Notes: generated from the letters alone by a model not told the origin. A stretch of 46,454 bases of DNA from an uncultured Pelagibacteraceae bacterium (GCA_902607945.1 CACLMD010000004.1:1-46454), one strand, 5' to 3'. Positions 1-9,040 are shown, numbered from the stretch's first letter. A program made the numbers and translations.

Positions 1-95
1 TATATAAAGATATTCCTTGTCGAAATTTATATATTATATTCCTCATTAATTTTAGTGTGTAAGTTTAAATTATTAAATATAAAACAAATACTATA

Positions 96-1214
96 TTACA
101 GTTGTTTAGGAAAATAATCTTTTAAAGTTCCCTCTCTATAAACATCCGCTGTACAACAGTGAAGTCCTCCACCAAAGGCATATGCATCTCTTAAATTAAC
201 GGGAATTACTTCCATTCCAAGTTTATCTAATTGCTCTGCTTGATAAACCTCACTTTTTTCAACACAAACTGTTTTAGGATCAAGAACTAAAACATTCATT
301 GACAACCAAATTGAAGAATAGCAAAGTGGCGGTGGTTCATTATGTGCCGGCTGAGCACTATCAATAATTTCCCATCCATTATTTTCGAATAATTTTCTTT
401 GATCATTAGGCAGTCTTCTTTGAGGATTATTAATAATCAAGCCCTCTTTAATTGGTGTGAAAGTTGCATCTATATGAATTGGGTATGGATCTCCTGGAAA
501 ATTCACAGCATGAACTCTGTGTTCTTTATAATGTCTTCTTAACCAATCAATTCCTTTTAAATTTGTTGTAAACCCATGTTGAACTACTAGATCTTTACCA
601 AATCTAAGAACATCTGCAGCATCAAAAAGTGGTTCTTCCTCTGTTGTTACAAAGTATTTTTGTTCAGTCCACTCTAATCTTTTCTTAACACCAATTTTAT
701 CTGATAAATAATCTTTTCTATAAACAGCATCAGTTAGTCTTGGTTTTGGCGCAGACTCATGTCTCATATTGGGATCTTGATTATAATACTCTTTAAGTAA
801 AGGTCTATAACACAAATATTCAAACCATCTACAGCGATAACTCATGGTCGCTTCTAAAATTTCATTTCCAACAGTCAATAAAACATCTCTTGGAGGCATA
901 CAACCAAACATCGTTTCTGCATTCCAATCAGGGGTTGATATTTTTTGATTAAAAACTAATGGGGTTGGTCTATCAACTTTAATTCCTCTCTTTTCCAAAA
1001 TTTTTGAAAAATCATCTAAAAGATTATTTGCTTTATCGACAGTATCTTTTGTTCTCGGACCAAATTGACCTCTCATGTCACTATCTTCTGGAACTTTTGC
1101 ATCAAGTGCAGGTTCTGGAGCAGGAATGCAAGTTCCATCAGCTCGCCCAACTATTACATGCCTTAAAGGGTCCCATTCATTCCAACTATTAACAATTTTC
1201 TTATTCTTAATCAT
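96..1214 (-). CDS. Glycine amidinotransferase-like enzyme
   Basis: This 372-residue protein resembles the AGAT/StrB1 amidinotransferases, which move an amidino group from arginine to an amine such as glycine. The family's catalytic triad is visible: an Asp in DAADVLRF, a His in HIDATF, and the nucleophilic Cys in GGGLHCCTADV (about residue 353, followed by a second Cys). Length is close to bacterial family members. It lies 20 bases downstream of a DMT transporter gene on the same strand, so the two are probably cotranscribed. The acceptor amine (glycine, another amino acid or an inosamine) cannot be told from sequence. Family assignment is firm, exact substrate is not. Confidence 0.88.
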   Translation of the reverse strand: MIKNKKIVNSWNEWDPLRHVIVGRADGTCIPAPEPALDAKVPEDSDMRGQFGPRTKDTVDKANNLLDDFSKILEKRGIKVDRPTPLVFNQKISTPDWNAETMFGCMPPRDVLLTVGNEILEATMSYRCRWFEYLCYRPLLKEYYNQDPNMRHESAPKPRLTDAVYRKDYLSDKIGVKKRLEWTEQKYFVTTEEEPLFDAADVLRFGKDLVVQHGFTTNLKGIDWLRRHYKEHRVHAVNFPGDPYPIHIDATFTPIKEGLIINNPQRRLPNDQRKLFENNGWEIIDSAQPAHNEPPPLCYSSIWLSMNVLVLDPKTVCVEKSEVYQAEQLDKLGMEVIPVNLRDAYAFGGGLHCCTADVYREGTLKDYFPKQL

Positions 1215-1234
1215 TTTTTTATTATCCCAAGAAA

Positions 1235-2140
1235 TTAATTTAATCCAATAAACCGTTTATTCCATCTCATTATTAAACTGTAATAAAATAAAGATATGAA
1301 TAAAAAGAAACCACCTATAATAGTATTTGCATCTGGTACTTCATTAATGCCAAACAATGGTAGCCATACCCAAAAAATTCCTCCAATAACCTCTGTTAAA
1401 GATAGTAAGGTTAATTCAGCTGCAGGAATCGCTTTGGAACCAATTGAGTATAAAATTAGTCCAAGGCAAACTAAAGTACCATGTAATGAAAATAGTGAAC
1501 TATTGTAACTCGATGAAAAAAAAACTTGTTCTTTAAGTAAAATCATTATTGTTGCAAATACAAAACAAAAAAGTCCTGCAAATGCGACTGTCGTAAACTT
1601 AGGTGTTTCTTTTCTCCATCTTAAAGTAACTGAAAAAACTGAAAATCCAATTGAAGAAGTTATTCCAAAAATAAATCCAACTAGAGAATTTTCTTCAACA
1701 TTTCCAAAAGCCATTATTATTATTCCAATTGTTGCTATAACAATTGAAATCCAGACATTTAAAGAAATTTGTTCTTTCAAAAAAATAAACGCTAAGAGAG
1801 CTGTAAAAAAAGGCATTGCAGCCAAACATAATAAAGTAATTGCAGCTGTAGTATTCGTAATTGAGTAGATAAAAGAGATCATCGCAATACCTAGACCTGA
1901 ACCACCTATGATTCCAGATGTACCTATTTTTAAATAGTTTTTCCAGAATTTAATTCCCTCTTCGAAATATAGATAAAGATTAAGAATAATAAAAATGGTT
2001 AGCCCTCTTCCAAATATATACTGCCAAGGTACTAGATTAGGGTTATCCATATATCGGACTACTAAAGGTCCGAATGACCATAAAATTCCTGCGAATAAGA
2101 CAACTGGAACTGCTATTTTTGGGTTTTTTAATTCAAGCAT
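1235..2140 (-). CDS. EamA/DMT-family transporter
   Basis: A 301-residue inner-membrane protein with about ten predicted hydrophobic segments in two EamA repeats. Each repeat ends with the typical sequence of a membrane helix after a FLKEQIS-type or LTEVIGG-type motif. DMT carriers usually export amino acids or other small metabolites. Its start is separated by 177 bases from the divergent NifU-like gene, so the promoter lies in that gap. The amidinotransferase gene follows directly, which suggests that it carries a substrate or product of that enzyme; this is inference only. Confidence 0.85.
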   Translation of the reverse strand: MLELKNPKIAVPVVLFAGILWSFGPLVVRYMDNPNLVPWQYIFGRGLTIFIILNLYLYFEEGIKFWKNYLKIGTSGIIGGSGLGIAMISFIYSITNTTAAITLLCLAAMPFFTALLAFIFLKEQISLNVWISIVIATIGIIIMAFGNVEENSLVGFIFGITSSIGFSVFSVTLRWRKETPKFTTVAFAGLFCFVFATIMILLKEQVFFSSSYNSSLFSLHGTLVCLGLILYSIGSKAIPAAELTLLSLTEVIGGIFWVWLPLFGINEVPDANTIIGGFFLFISLFYYSLIMRWNKRFIGLN

Positions 2141-2317
2141 TCACAGAAGATTAAATCTAAAAATTTAGAACTACAACAAAATTAGAGCATATTAATCTAA
2201 AATTTTTTTTAAGCAGCTGGGGAAAAAATAATCAATAATTTTACCTCTTTTAAGTATATTAACAGCTTGGCTATAAGATCTCATTTTTTTTACTATATAA
2301 ATAGCATATAAATTAAA

Positions 2318-2716
2318 ATGGATTTAGAAATAATTAATATTGCATCTAATACTGATAACAACAGGAATATCAAGGATCATACACATTATTCTAAATTAAA
2401 AAATCCATTATGTGGAGACGAATTACAAATAGAATTAATAATTAAGAATAATAAAATAGTTGATTTTGGATATCATGGTAAGTCCTGCGTTTTTTGCCAA
2501 GCATCTGCTAGTTTACTTTCAAGGATTACAATTAATAATCAAAAAGACAAAATCAATAATTTGTGTGAAGAAGCTAAATTTTATTTTGATCAAAATATTG
2601 AAATAGAAGAGAAAAAATGGGTATTATTAAAAAAATTATTTAGAAAAAAGAATCTTGCTAGAAAAGAGTGCATTTTATTACCTTTTAAAGTGTTAAAAAA
2701 AATTGTATCTAAATAG
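2318..2716 (+). CDS. NifU/IscU-like Fe-S cluster scaffold
   Basis: A 132-residue protein with the IscU/SufU scaffold pattern. It has LCGDEL (first Cys plus the conserved Asp), then SCVFCQASASLL (second Cys region), then a third Cys in KECILLPF. Such proteins assemble [2Fe-2S] or [4Fe-4S] clusters from sulfur delivered by a cysteine desulfurase. The spacing of the three Cys fits the SUF-type NifU family, but the sequence is divergent and the Lys-rich C-terminal half is atypical. No other suf or isc gene is nearby, so its place in the assembly pathway is unclear. The first ATG after the divergent promoter region is used as start. Confidence 0.75.
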   Translation: MDLEIINIASNTDNNRNIKDHTHYSKLKNPLCGDELQIELIIKNNKIVDFGYHGKSCVFCQASASLLSRITINNQKDKINNLCEEAKFYFDQNIEIEEKKWVLLKKLFRKKNLARKECILLPFKVLKKIVSK

Positions 2717-2720
2717 TTTA

Positions 2721-3185
2721 ATGGGAAATTTAAAACAATCTATTTTAGCAGGCTTTTTTTCTATAATAACAATAGCAGTATTAACTTTTCTAACATATAA
2801 AACTGAGTTTGGAATATTTTTATTAGCTTCCTTTGGATCCTCTATGGTTTTACTTTATGGATATCCTGAAAGTCCATTTGCTAAACCAAAAAATGTTTTT
2901 TTTGGTCATTTAGTTACATCATTAGTGGGTTTGTTTTTTTTAAATTTTATTCCTTTACCCCTTTATATAATTATTCCATTAGCTGTAGGATTTGGAGTGA
3001 GTTTCATGATTTTATTAAATGTCACTCATCCCCCAGCTGGAGGAAATCCAATAATAGTAATTATAGGAAGTGTATCCTTTGACTACTTATTTAGTCCAGT
3101 AATAACTGGCTCAATTATAATCATAATTTTTGCAATAATTATTAATCGTTTTATTTTAAAAAAATCTTACCCTAGTCTTAAATAA
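2721..3185 (+). CDS. HPP-family integral membrane protein
   Basis: A small integral membrane protein of about 154 residues with four to five hydrophobic helices. It carries the family signature HPPAGGNP near residue 110 and a conserved SFGSSMVLLYGYPESPFAKP segment nearer the N-terminus. Some HPP proteins have been linked to nitrite transport in plastids and cyanobacteria, but most have no known function. I use the ATG at 2721, five bases after the stop of the NifU-like gene. An in-frame TTG at 2703 would overlap that gene. Same strand and tight spacing suggest cotranscription with the scaffold gene. Confidence 0.82.
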   Translation: MGNLKQSILAGFFSIITIAVLTFLTYKTEFGIFLLASFGSSMVLLYGYPESPFAKPKNVFFGHLVTSLVGLFFLNFIPLPLYIIIPLAVGFGVSFMILLNVTHPPAGGNPIIVIIGSVSFDYLFSPVITGSIIIIIFAIIINRFILKKSYPSLK

Positions 3186-3257
3186 TTCATTTGCTAGGTC
3201 TTACAAAATAATGTTAGATGCCATAAATAAATATTAAAAATATACGTGGGAGATTAA

Positions 3258-4457
3258 ATGAAAATATTATGCATACTATATGATGATCCTAAGGGTGGAA
3301 TGCCAAAATCATATGCACTTTCTGAATTACCAAAAATAGAAAAATATCCAGATGGAATGACCTTGCCTTCACCAAAAGGTAGAGATTATACTCCAGGACA
3401 ATTGTTAGGATGTGTTTCTGGTGAATTAGGACTTAGAAAATTTCTAGAAAGTAACGGTCACGAGTTAGTAGTAACTAATAGTAAAGATGGAGATGGATGT
3501 GAAGCTGACAAACATATTGTTGATGCTGATATAGTAATTTCTCAACCTTTCTTTCCATATTATTTAACTAAAGAAAGAATTTCGAAAGCTAAAAATTTGA
3601 AAATGGCAATCACAGCAGGTATTGGTTCAGACCACGTTGATTTACAAGCTGCAATGGATAATAAAATTGATGTTGTTGAGGTAACTTATTGTAACTCTAG
3701 ATCAGTAGCTGAACACATTGTTATGATGATAGTTTCAATGGTAAGAGATTACCACAATCAGCATAGAATAGTTAATGAAGGTGGATGGAATATTGCTGAT
3801 GCTGTTCAAAGATCTTACGATGTTGAAGGAATGCATATTGGAACAGTAGCTGCAGGACGGATTGGATTAGATGCTTTAAGAAAAATGAAACCTTTCGATG
3901 TTCATTTACATTATTTTGATAGACATAAATTACCTGATGCAGTTGAAAAAGAGCTTAACCTCACATTTCATGAATCTGTTGAGTCAATGGTTAAAGTTTG
4001 TGATGTAGTGACTATTAATTGCCCTCTTCACCCAGAAACTGAGAATTTATTTGATGATGCAATGATAAGTAAAATGAAAAAAGGAGCTTACATTGTAAAC
4101 ACTGCTAGAGGAAAAATCTGTAATCGTGATGCAATTGCAAAAGCATTAAAGAGTGGTCAATTAAGTGGTTATGCTGGAGATGTATGGTTTCCCCAGCCAG
4201 CACCTAATGATCATGTATGGAGAAGCATGCCACATCATGGTATGACGCCTCATACCTCAGGAACATCTTTAACAGCACAAGCAAGATATGCTGATGGTGT
4301 TAGAGAAATATTAGAATGTTTATTTGAAGGCAAAGAAATCAGAGACCAATACTTAATTGTTAAAGATGGTCAATTAGCTGGTATGGGTGCACACTCATAC
4401 AGTAAAGGTTCTGCAACTGGTGGTTCAGAGGAAGCAGCTAAATATAAGAAAAAATAA
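3258..4457 (+). CDS. fdh: NAD-dependent formate dehydrogenase
   Basis: A 399-residue cytoplasmic enzyme that oxidises formate to CO2 with NAD+. It belongs to the D-2-hydroxyacid dehydrogenase superfamily and shows the formate dehydrogenase-specific pattern. Features seen are TAGIGSDHVDL, YCNSRSVAEH, the nucleotide-binding GTVAAGRIG, NTARGK with the catalytic Arg, QPAPNDHVWR with the key Gln, and MTPHTSGT with the catalytic His. A GGGAG ribosome-binding site precedes the ATG. It is a single-subunit, metal-free enzyme, unlike the molybdenum FDHs. In a SAR11-type cell it would harvest NADH from C1 units made by glycine cleavage. A hairpin with a T-run follows the gene. Confidence 0.96.
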   Translation: MKILCILYDDPKGGMPKSYALSELPKIEKYPDGMTLPSPKGRDYTPGQLLGCVSGELGLRKFLESNGHELVVTNSKDGDGCEADKHIVDADIVISQPFFPYYLTKERISKAKNLKMAITAGIGSDHVDLQAAMDNKIDVVEVTYCNSRSVAEHIVMMIVSMVRDYHNQHRIVNEGGWNIADAVQRSYDVEGMHIGTVAAGRIGLDALRKMKPFDVHLHYFDRHKLPDAVEKELNLTFHESVESMVKVCDVVTINCPLHPETENLFDDAMISKMKKGAYIVNTARGKICNRDAIAKALKSGQLSGYAGDVWFPQPAPNDHVWRSMPHHGMTPHTSGTSLTAQARYADGVREILECLFEGKEIRDQYLIVKDGQLAGMGAHSYSKGSATGGSEEAAKYKKK

Positions 4458-4470
4458 ATAATTCTTTTAA

Positions 4471-4533
4471 TTATTAAAGGTAAGCTATTTAAAGTAGCTA
4501 CCTTTAATAATCTAGACTAAGTCTACCTTTTTT
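4471..4533 (+). terminator. Probable terminator after formate dehydrogenase
   Basis: An inverted repeat (4471-4485 with 4496-4510, one unpaired base) lies 14 bases after the fdh stop. It is followed by a second short stem TAGAC/GTCTA (4513-4525) and a run of six T. The second stem plus T-run fits an intrinsic terminator reading on the plus strand. Confidence 0.55.
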
Positions 4534-4550
4534 GTATAAGTTTCCGAATA

Positions 4551-5126
4551 ATGAGGTTTTTAATACTTATACTTTTAAGTATAGCATTGACAAATTCTGT
4601 ACTAGCCTTTGAAAAAGGTAAAGCATATTTTGCAGGTGGGTGTTTTTGGTGTGTGGAGGAATCTTTTGAGAAATTGATTGGTGTTGAGGAAGTGATTTCA
4701 GGATACTCTGGAGGGAAAACTGAAAATCCAACATATAAAGAAGTTACATATGGTAACACAGGTCACTTTGAGGTTGTTGAGGTGATTTACGACAAAAATT
4801 TGATTTCTTACGAGGAGTTACTGGAAAATTTTTGGATCAACATCGATCCATTTGATCCTTACGGGCAGTTTTGTGATAAAGGTTATAGCTATAGATCTGT
4901 AGCATTTTATACCAATAAGAAAGAAAAAGATTTAATTGAAAAAGACATAAAAAAACTCGAGAATAAGTTTAATAAAAAAGTTGTTACTTATATAAGGGAA
5001 TTTAAAAAATTTTACAAAGCCGAAGATCATCATCAAAATTATTATGAAGTATATTTTTTAAATTATTTAAAATACAAAGAGGCTTGTAGGAGGGAAGAAG
5101 TTTTAGAAAGAATTTGGGGAATGTAG
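4551..5126 (+). CDS. msrA: Peptide methionine (S)-S-oxide reductase, exported
   Basis: A 191-residue MsrA that reduces the S epimer of methionine sulfoxide in proteins. The catalytic motif AGGCFWC (Cys31) and the downstream GYSGG, EVIYD, FDPYGQFCDKG and EDHHQNY family motifs are all present. The first 19 residues form a hydrophobic signal peptide ending VLA, so this copy should act in the periplasm, unlike the cytoplasmic MsrB at 44099-44470. A further Cys near the C-terminus (KEACRREE) could serve in recycling. The selO gene begins six bases later on the same strand. Confidence 0.94.
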   Translation: MRFLILILLSIALTNSVLAFEKGKAYFAGGCFWCVEESFEKLIGVEEVISGYSGGKTENPTYKEVTYGNTGHFEVVEVIYDKNLISYEELLENFWINIDPFDPYGQFCDKGYSYRSVAFYTNKKEKDLIEKDIKKLENKFNKKVVTYIREFKKFYKAEDHHQNYYEVYFLNYLKYKEACRREEVLERIWGM

Positions 5127-5132
5127 TATTTT

Positions 5133-6587
5133 ATGAAAAATAATATCAACTGGAACTTTGATAATACTTATTTCAAATTGCCAGAGTCATTTAGAGAAAT
5201 AATTAAACCAGTAAAAGTTAAAAATCCAAGTCTAATTTTACTTAATAAATCTTTAGCAAAGTATCTTGATTTAGATTTTTCTAATTTAAATCAGTCAGAG
5301 TTATCTGCAGTATTTACTGGAAATAAGTTGCCTAAAGATTGCAATTCAATAGCTCAAGCTTATGCAGGTCATCAATTTGGTCATTTTACAATGCTTGGCG
5401 ACGGTAGAGCGGTATTAATAGGAGAACACACAACCAAATCAAATAAAAAATATGATATCCAATTTAAAGGGTCAGGAAAAACTGCATTTTCAAGAAATGG
5501 GGATGGACGAGCTGCATTAGGTCCAATGTTGAGGGAATATATTATCAGTGAAGCCATGAATGGCTTAAAAATACCTACAACAAGAAGTTTAGCTGTTGTC
5601 AAGACTGGAGAAGAAGTAATTAGAGAAACTTCACTGCCAGGAGCTATACTAACGAGGGTAGCCTCAAGTCATATAAGAGTAGGAACTTTTCAATATATTG
5701 CTGCACGAAAAAAAAAAGATGAGTTAAAAGTATTGTTAGATTATGTAATTAATAGACATTATCCAAACTTAAAAAATTCTCAAAACAAAGCTATAGAACT
5801 TTTAAATATTGTTTTAGAAAAACAAATCGACCTTGTTGTTGATTGGATGAGGGTTGGGTTTATTCATGGCGTTATGAACACTGATAATATGAGTATTTCA
5901 GGTGAAACGATTGATTATGGCCCTTGTGCATTTATGGATATCTATGATCCAAAAACTGTATTTAGTTCAATTGATCAAACAGGCAGATATGCTTATTGCA
6001 ATCAACCTGTTATTACAAAATGGAATTTAGCTAGATTTGCTGAATGTTTAGTGCCATTGATTAATAAAGACCAAGATAAAGCAGTTCAATTTGCAACTGA
6101 AATAATAAATTCTTTTGAAAAAAAATATGAGAAAAAATGGCTAAATATGATGAGAAATAAATTGGGTTTATTTGGCACTGAAGAAAAAGATAAATTTTTA
6201 ATTTTAGATTTATTAACTTGGATGCATCACAAAAAAGTTGATTATACAAATACCTTTTGTCATTTAATGAATGAAAAAATAAAAGAAGATAAAAATTATG
6301 AAGATAAAGATTTTATAAACTGGAAAAAAAGATGGGAAGATAGATCGTCAAAAAATAACAGTACATTAAAGAAATCCACAGAATTAATGAGAAATAACAA
6401 TCCATTATTTATTCCAAGAAACCATAAGGTTGAAGAAGCTTTAGAGGCTGCAGAGCAAAATGACCTAAAACCATTCAATAAAATTTTAGAAATTTTGGAA
6501 AAACCCTACAATGAACAGGAAGTAAATGGGGACTATCAATCTCCTTCTATGTCAGATAAAGAATATAAAACTTTTTGTGGCACTTAA
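5133..6587 (+). CDS. selO: SelO-family protein adenylyltransferase
   Basis: A 484-residue member of the SelO/YdiU pseudokinase family, which transfers AMP from ATP to Ser, Thr or Tyr of target proteins and is tied to redox stress in other bacteria. Conserved motifs visible are YAGHQFGHFTMLGDGRA (residues 77-92), QFKGSGKTAFSRNGDGRAALG, and GFIHGVMNTDNMS with the following TIDYGP metal-binding Asp. The protein ends TFCGT with Cys482 third from the end, the place where eukaryotic SelO carries selenocysteine. It is close to the usual bacterial length. Its adjacency to msrA supports a redox role. Confidence 0.95.
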   Translation: MKNNINWNFDNTYFKLPESFREIIKPVKVKNPSLILLNKSLAKYLDLDFSNLNQSELSAVFTGNKLPKDCNSIAQAYAGHQFGHFTMLGDGRAVLIGEHTTKSNKKYDIQFKGSGKTAFSRNGDGRAALGPMLREYIISEAMNGLKIPTTRSLAVVKTGEEVIRETSLPGAILTRVASSHIRVGTFQYIAARKKKDELKVLLDYVINRHYPNLKNSQNKAIELLNIVLEKQIDLVVDWMRVGFIHGVMNTDNMSISGETIDYGPCAFMDIYDPKTVFSSIDQTGRYAYCNQPVITKWNLARFAECLVPLINKDQDKAVQFATEIINSFEKKYEKKWLNMMRNKLGLFGTEEKDKFLILDLLTWMHHKKVDYTNTFCHLMNEKIKEDKNYEDKDFINWKKRWEDRSSKNNSTLKKSTELMRNNNPLFIPRNHKVEEALEAAEQNDLKPFNKILEILEKPYNEQEVNGDYQSPSMSDKEYKTFCGT

Positions 6588-6618
6588 AAATAATGAAATA
6601 AATTAACATAATCTTAAT

Positions 6619-6653
6619 AAGCAAATATACCTTTTAGAAAAAGATATTTGCTT
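6619..6653. terminator. Convergent hairpin between selO and an SDR gene
   Basis: A ten-base perfect inverted repeat (6619-6628 with 6644-6653, arms AAGCAAATAT and ATATTTGCTT) sits between two convergent genes. It is AT-rich, with short A and T runs nearby. It could end transcripts from either side. Confidence 0.4.
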
Positions 6654-6676
6654 TCAGCAAAAAGCTAAAAAAAATA

Positions 6677-7438
6677 TTAATCTTTTTTTTGATATTTTGT
6701 CATTTTACCAACCAAGCTAAAATAAATTTTGCTTGGCAATAAGCTTAATACTTTAAGTATTAATGTAAGTGATTTAGGAAAATGAATTTCAAAAACATTT
6801 TTGCTAATCAAACCATCATAAATTTTTTCAGCAGCATATTCTGTAGTTTTTAAAAAAGGCATTTTAAAATCATTCTTATCAGTCATTGGTGTTTTGATAA
6901 ATCCTGGAGATACTAAACAAACGCGAACATTAAATCTTTTAAAATCAAAATATAAACTTTCAGCTAAATTATTTAAGGCAGATTTTGATGGCCCATAACC
7001 AGTTGAATTTGGTAATCCTCTATACCCCGCAATCGAGGAAACAATAGTAATAATACCGCTTTTTTTATCTTTAAAGTATTTTTCTACAGCTTTAATACTA
7101 TTTACAGTACCAAAGAAGTTTATTCTGAATACTTCTTCCATTTGTTCTACATCTATATCTTTCTCTTTTTTAGGGTCCCAAGTACCTGTAGAAAAAAAAC
7201 AAATATCAACATTTTCGTACTTATTTTTTATATTGTTGAACACCTCTTTACATTTTAATTTATCTGTAACATCTAATTGAAAACTTGAAATATTTTCATA
7301 TTTGTTAGAAAGCTCATCTAATAATTCAATTCTCCTTGCAGATATAGCAACATTCCAACCCTCATTAGCAAATTTTATAGCTAAAGCTTTTCCAATACCT
7401 GTACTTCCACCAGTTATCCAAATAGTTTTTTTATTCAT
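6677..7438 (-). CDS. Short-chain dehydrogenase/reductase
   Basis: A 253-residue classical SDR. The cofactor-binding motif TGGSTGIGKA is near the N-terminus, the catalytic Ser is in IVSSIAGYRG and the YxxxK pair in GYGPSKSA, followed by VSPGFIKTPM. These enzymes reduce or oxidise carbonyl and alcohol groups with NAD(P)H. A hydrophobic stretch near the C-terminus (SLTLILKVLSLLP) may bind membrane or lipid substrates. It is transcribed divergently from tspO with only eight bases between the start codons, so at least one promoter lies inside the neighbouring gene. Substrate unknown. Confidence 0.88.
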   Translation of the reverse strand: MNKKTIWITGGSTGIGKALAIKFANEGWNVAISARRIELLDELSNKYENISSFQLDVTDKLKCKEVFNNIKNKYENVDICFFSTGTWDPKKEKDIDVEQMEEVFRINFFGTVNSIKAVEKYFKDKKSGIITIVSSIAGYRGLPNSTGYGPSKSALNNLAESLYFDFKRFNVRVCLVSPGFIKTPMTDKNDFKMPFLKTTEYAAEKIYDGLISKNVFEIHFPKSLTLILKVLSLLPSKIYFSLVGKMTKYQKKD

Positions 7439-7446
7439 TTATTAAG

Positions 7447-7929
7447 ATGTATAATACTTATATGCTAAAAAATAAATTTTTATCATTATTACTTTTTTTA
7501 ATAATTACATTTTCAGCGTCATTTATTGGAGGTTTGGTAACCATCAGTCTTAAAGATCCTTGGTATTCACAGCTTGAGAAATCTGACTTTAATCCACCAG
7601 ATTGGGTATTTGCTCCAGTCTGGACAACGCTATACTTAATGATGACTTTTGCAATTTGGTTTTTTTGGCACAGCAAAAATAGAGACATGAATACTGTTTA
7701 TTTATATTTCATTCATATAATATTTAATACAACTTGGAGTATTGTTTTCTTTGGTCTTCATCAAATATTTTTGGCATTAATTGTATTGAGTGTTCTAATT
7801 TTATTAATAATTATTCTTATTTTACGATTTAAACGTGCCAATATTATAAGTTATTATTTAATGATTCCCTATTTACTTTGGAGTTGCTATGCACTATTTC
7901 TCAATTTTAACTTATTAATGTTAAATTAA
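7447..7929 (+). CDS. tspO: TspO/MBR tryptophan-rich sensory protein
   Basis: A 160-residue membrane protein with five hydrophobic helices and the TspO family pattern. This includes DPWYSQLEKSDFNPPDWVFAP and VWTTLYLMM in the first half and FNTTWSIVFFGLHQ after it. TspO proteins bind porphyrins and sterol-like ligands and tune stress and pigment responses in other alphaproteobacteria. An alternative start at 7462 (MLKNKF) would shorten it by five residues, and I cannot decide between them. A FAD oxidoreductase gene starts two bases after its stop, so the two are likely cotranscribed. Confidence 0.9.
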   Translation: MYNTYMLKNKFLSLLLFLIITFSASFIGGLVTISLKDPWYSQLEKSDFNPPDWVFAPVWTTLYLMMTFAIWFFWHSKNRDMNTVYLYFIHIIFNTTWSIVFFGLHQIFLALIVLSVLILLIIILILRFKRANIISYYLMIPYLLWSCYALFLNFNLLMLN

Positions 7930-7931
7930 TT

Positions 7932-9035
7932 ATGGATGATGTTGTAATAGTTGGTGGAGGAATAATTGGTACTGCAACGGCATATTTCTTATCTAAAGAA
8001 GGTAGAAAAGTAAAAGTTATTGAAAGAGATCCGACATATAAAACTGCCTCTTTTCCTCTATCATTAGGTGGGTTTAGAAGACAATTTTTTCAAACTGAAA
8101 ATATTTTACTCGGTAAGTTTGCAAGAGAATTCATTTTTCAAATACCAGAATTACTAAAAACAGAAAAAAACCCCAATCCTACAGCAAGTATGGTAACCAA
8201 TGGTTATCTATTAATGTTTGGTCGAGAACATGCTGAAGAACAGTATGCGGCTTTAGAAAATCATAAGGCATGCGACGCAGGTACAAAAAATATTAAAGGG
8301 TCTGAATTATCAAAATTTTTTCCATATATAAATAGTGACGGAATAGAAACTGCTACATTTACAGACAATCAAAGTGAAGGATGGATTGATCCTTTTATGT
8401 TTCATGGTGCGTTAAAAAGTAAAGCAATCGAGCTTGGTGCTGAATTTGTAAAAGGAGAAGTAAAATCTCTTTCAGAAATAAAAGCTAAAACAATTATTTC
8501 TGCCGCAGGTTGCTGGACTAAGGAGCTATTAGAAGATATTCCAGTTGAACCACAAAAACATACTGTTTTTAGAGTCAAGTGCCCTAAGTATATTAAAGAG
8601 ATGCCTTTAACAGGAGATTTAACCACAGGTGTTTATTGGAGACCGGAGGGTGGAGAATATTTAGCAGGCTCACCTAATTCAGTTTTTAATGCAACAGATC
8701 TGGAGCCAGCTTGGAATGATTTTGAGGAATTAGTTTGGCCAGCATTAGCTCAAAGAATTCCTGCAATGGAGGAGCTAAAATTAACAGGGGGATGGGCTGG
8801 ATATTATGATTGTAATAAACTTGATAACAATGCAGTGGTTGGAAAACATCCAAAATTTGAAAATGTTTACTTAGCAACTGGTTTTACTGGAAGAGGTTTA
8901 ATGCAAGCGCCAGGAATAGGAAGAGCATTAACAGAATTAATTACAACTGGAGCTTATCAATCTATTGATATTTCAAATATGGCTGTTGAAAGAGTATTGG
9001 GTAAAAAAGCTAGACCAGAGCCTTACGTTTTATAA
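7932..9035 (+). CDS. FAD-dependent oxidoreductase of the DAO family
   Basis: A 367-residue flavoprotein of the glycine/D-amino-acid oxidase superfamily. The N-terminal dinucleotide-binding motif VVIVGGGIIGTATAYFL, the following acidic residue in KVIERD, and the C-terminal FAD-contact segment VYLATGFTGRGLMQAPGIG are clear. The middle region with SLGGFRRQF resembles FOXRED1-like proteins. Members oxidise amines, amino acids or 2-hydroxy acids; the substrate here is not evident. It is tightly spaced after tspO. An L-2-hydroxyglutarate oxidase role, which would match glaH elsewhere in the window, is possible but not specifically supported. Confidence 0.85.
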   Translation: MDDVVIVGGGIIGTATAYFLSKEGRKVKVIERDPTYKTASFPLSLGGFRRQFFQTENILLGKFAREFIFQIPELLKTEKNPNPTASMVTNGYLLMFGREHAEEQYAALENHKACDAGTKNIKGSELSKFFPYINSDGIETATFTDNQSEGWIDPFMFHGALKSKAIELGAEFVKGEVKSLSEIKAKTIISAAGCWTKELLEDIPVEPQKHTVFRVKCPKYIKEMPLTGDLTTGVYWRPEGGEYLAGSPNSVFNATDLEPAWNDFEELVWPALAQRIPAMEELKLTGGWAGYYDCNKLDNNAVVGKHPKFENVYLATGFTGRGLMQAPGIGRALTELITTGAYQSIDISNMAVERVLGKKARPEPYVL

Positions 9036-9040
9036 AAATA

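Noticed and set aside
2141-2317. Possible RNA gene in the 177-base gap between the DMT and NifU-like genes
   Set aside because: No tRNA-like cloverleaf, riboswitch core or stable GC-rich stem could be found; it is best read as a divergent promoter region.
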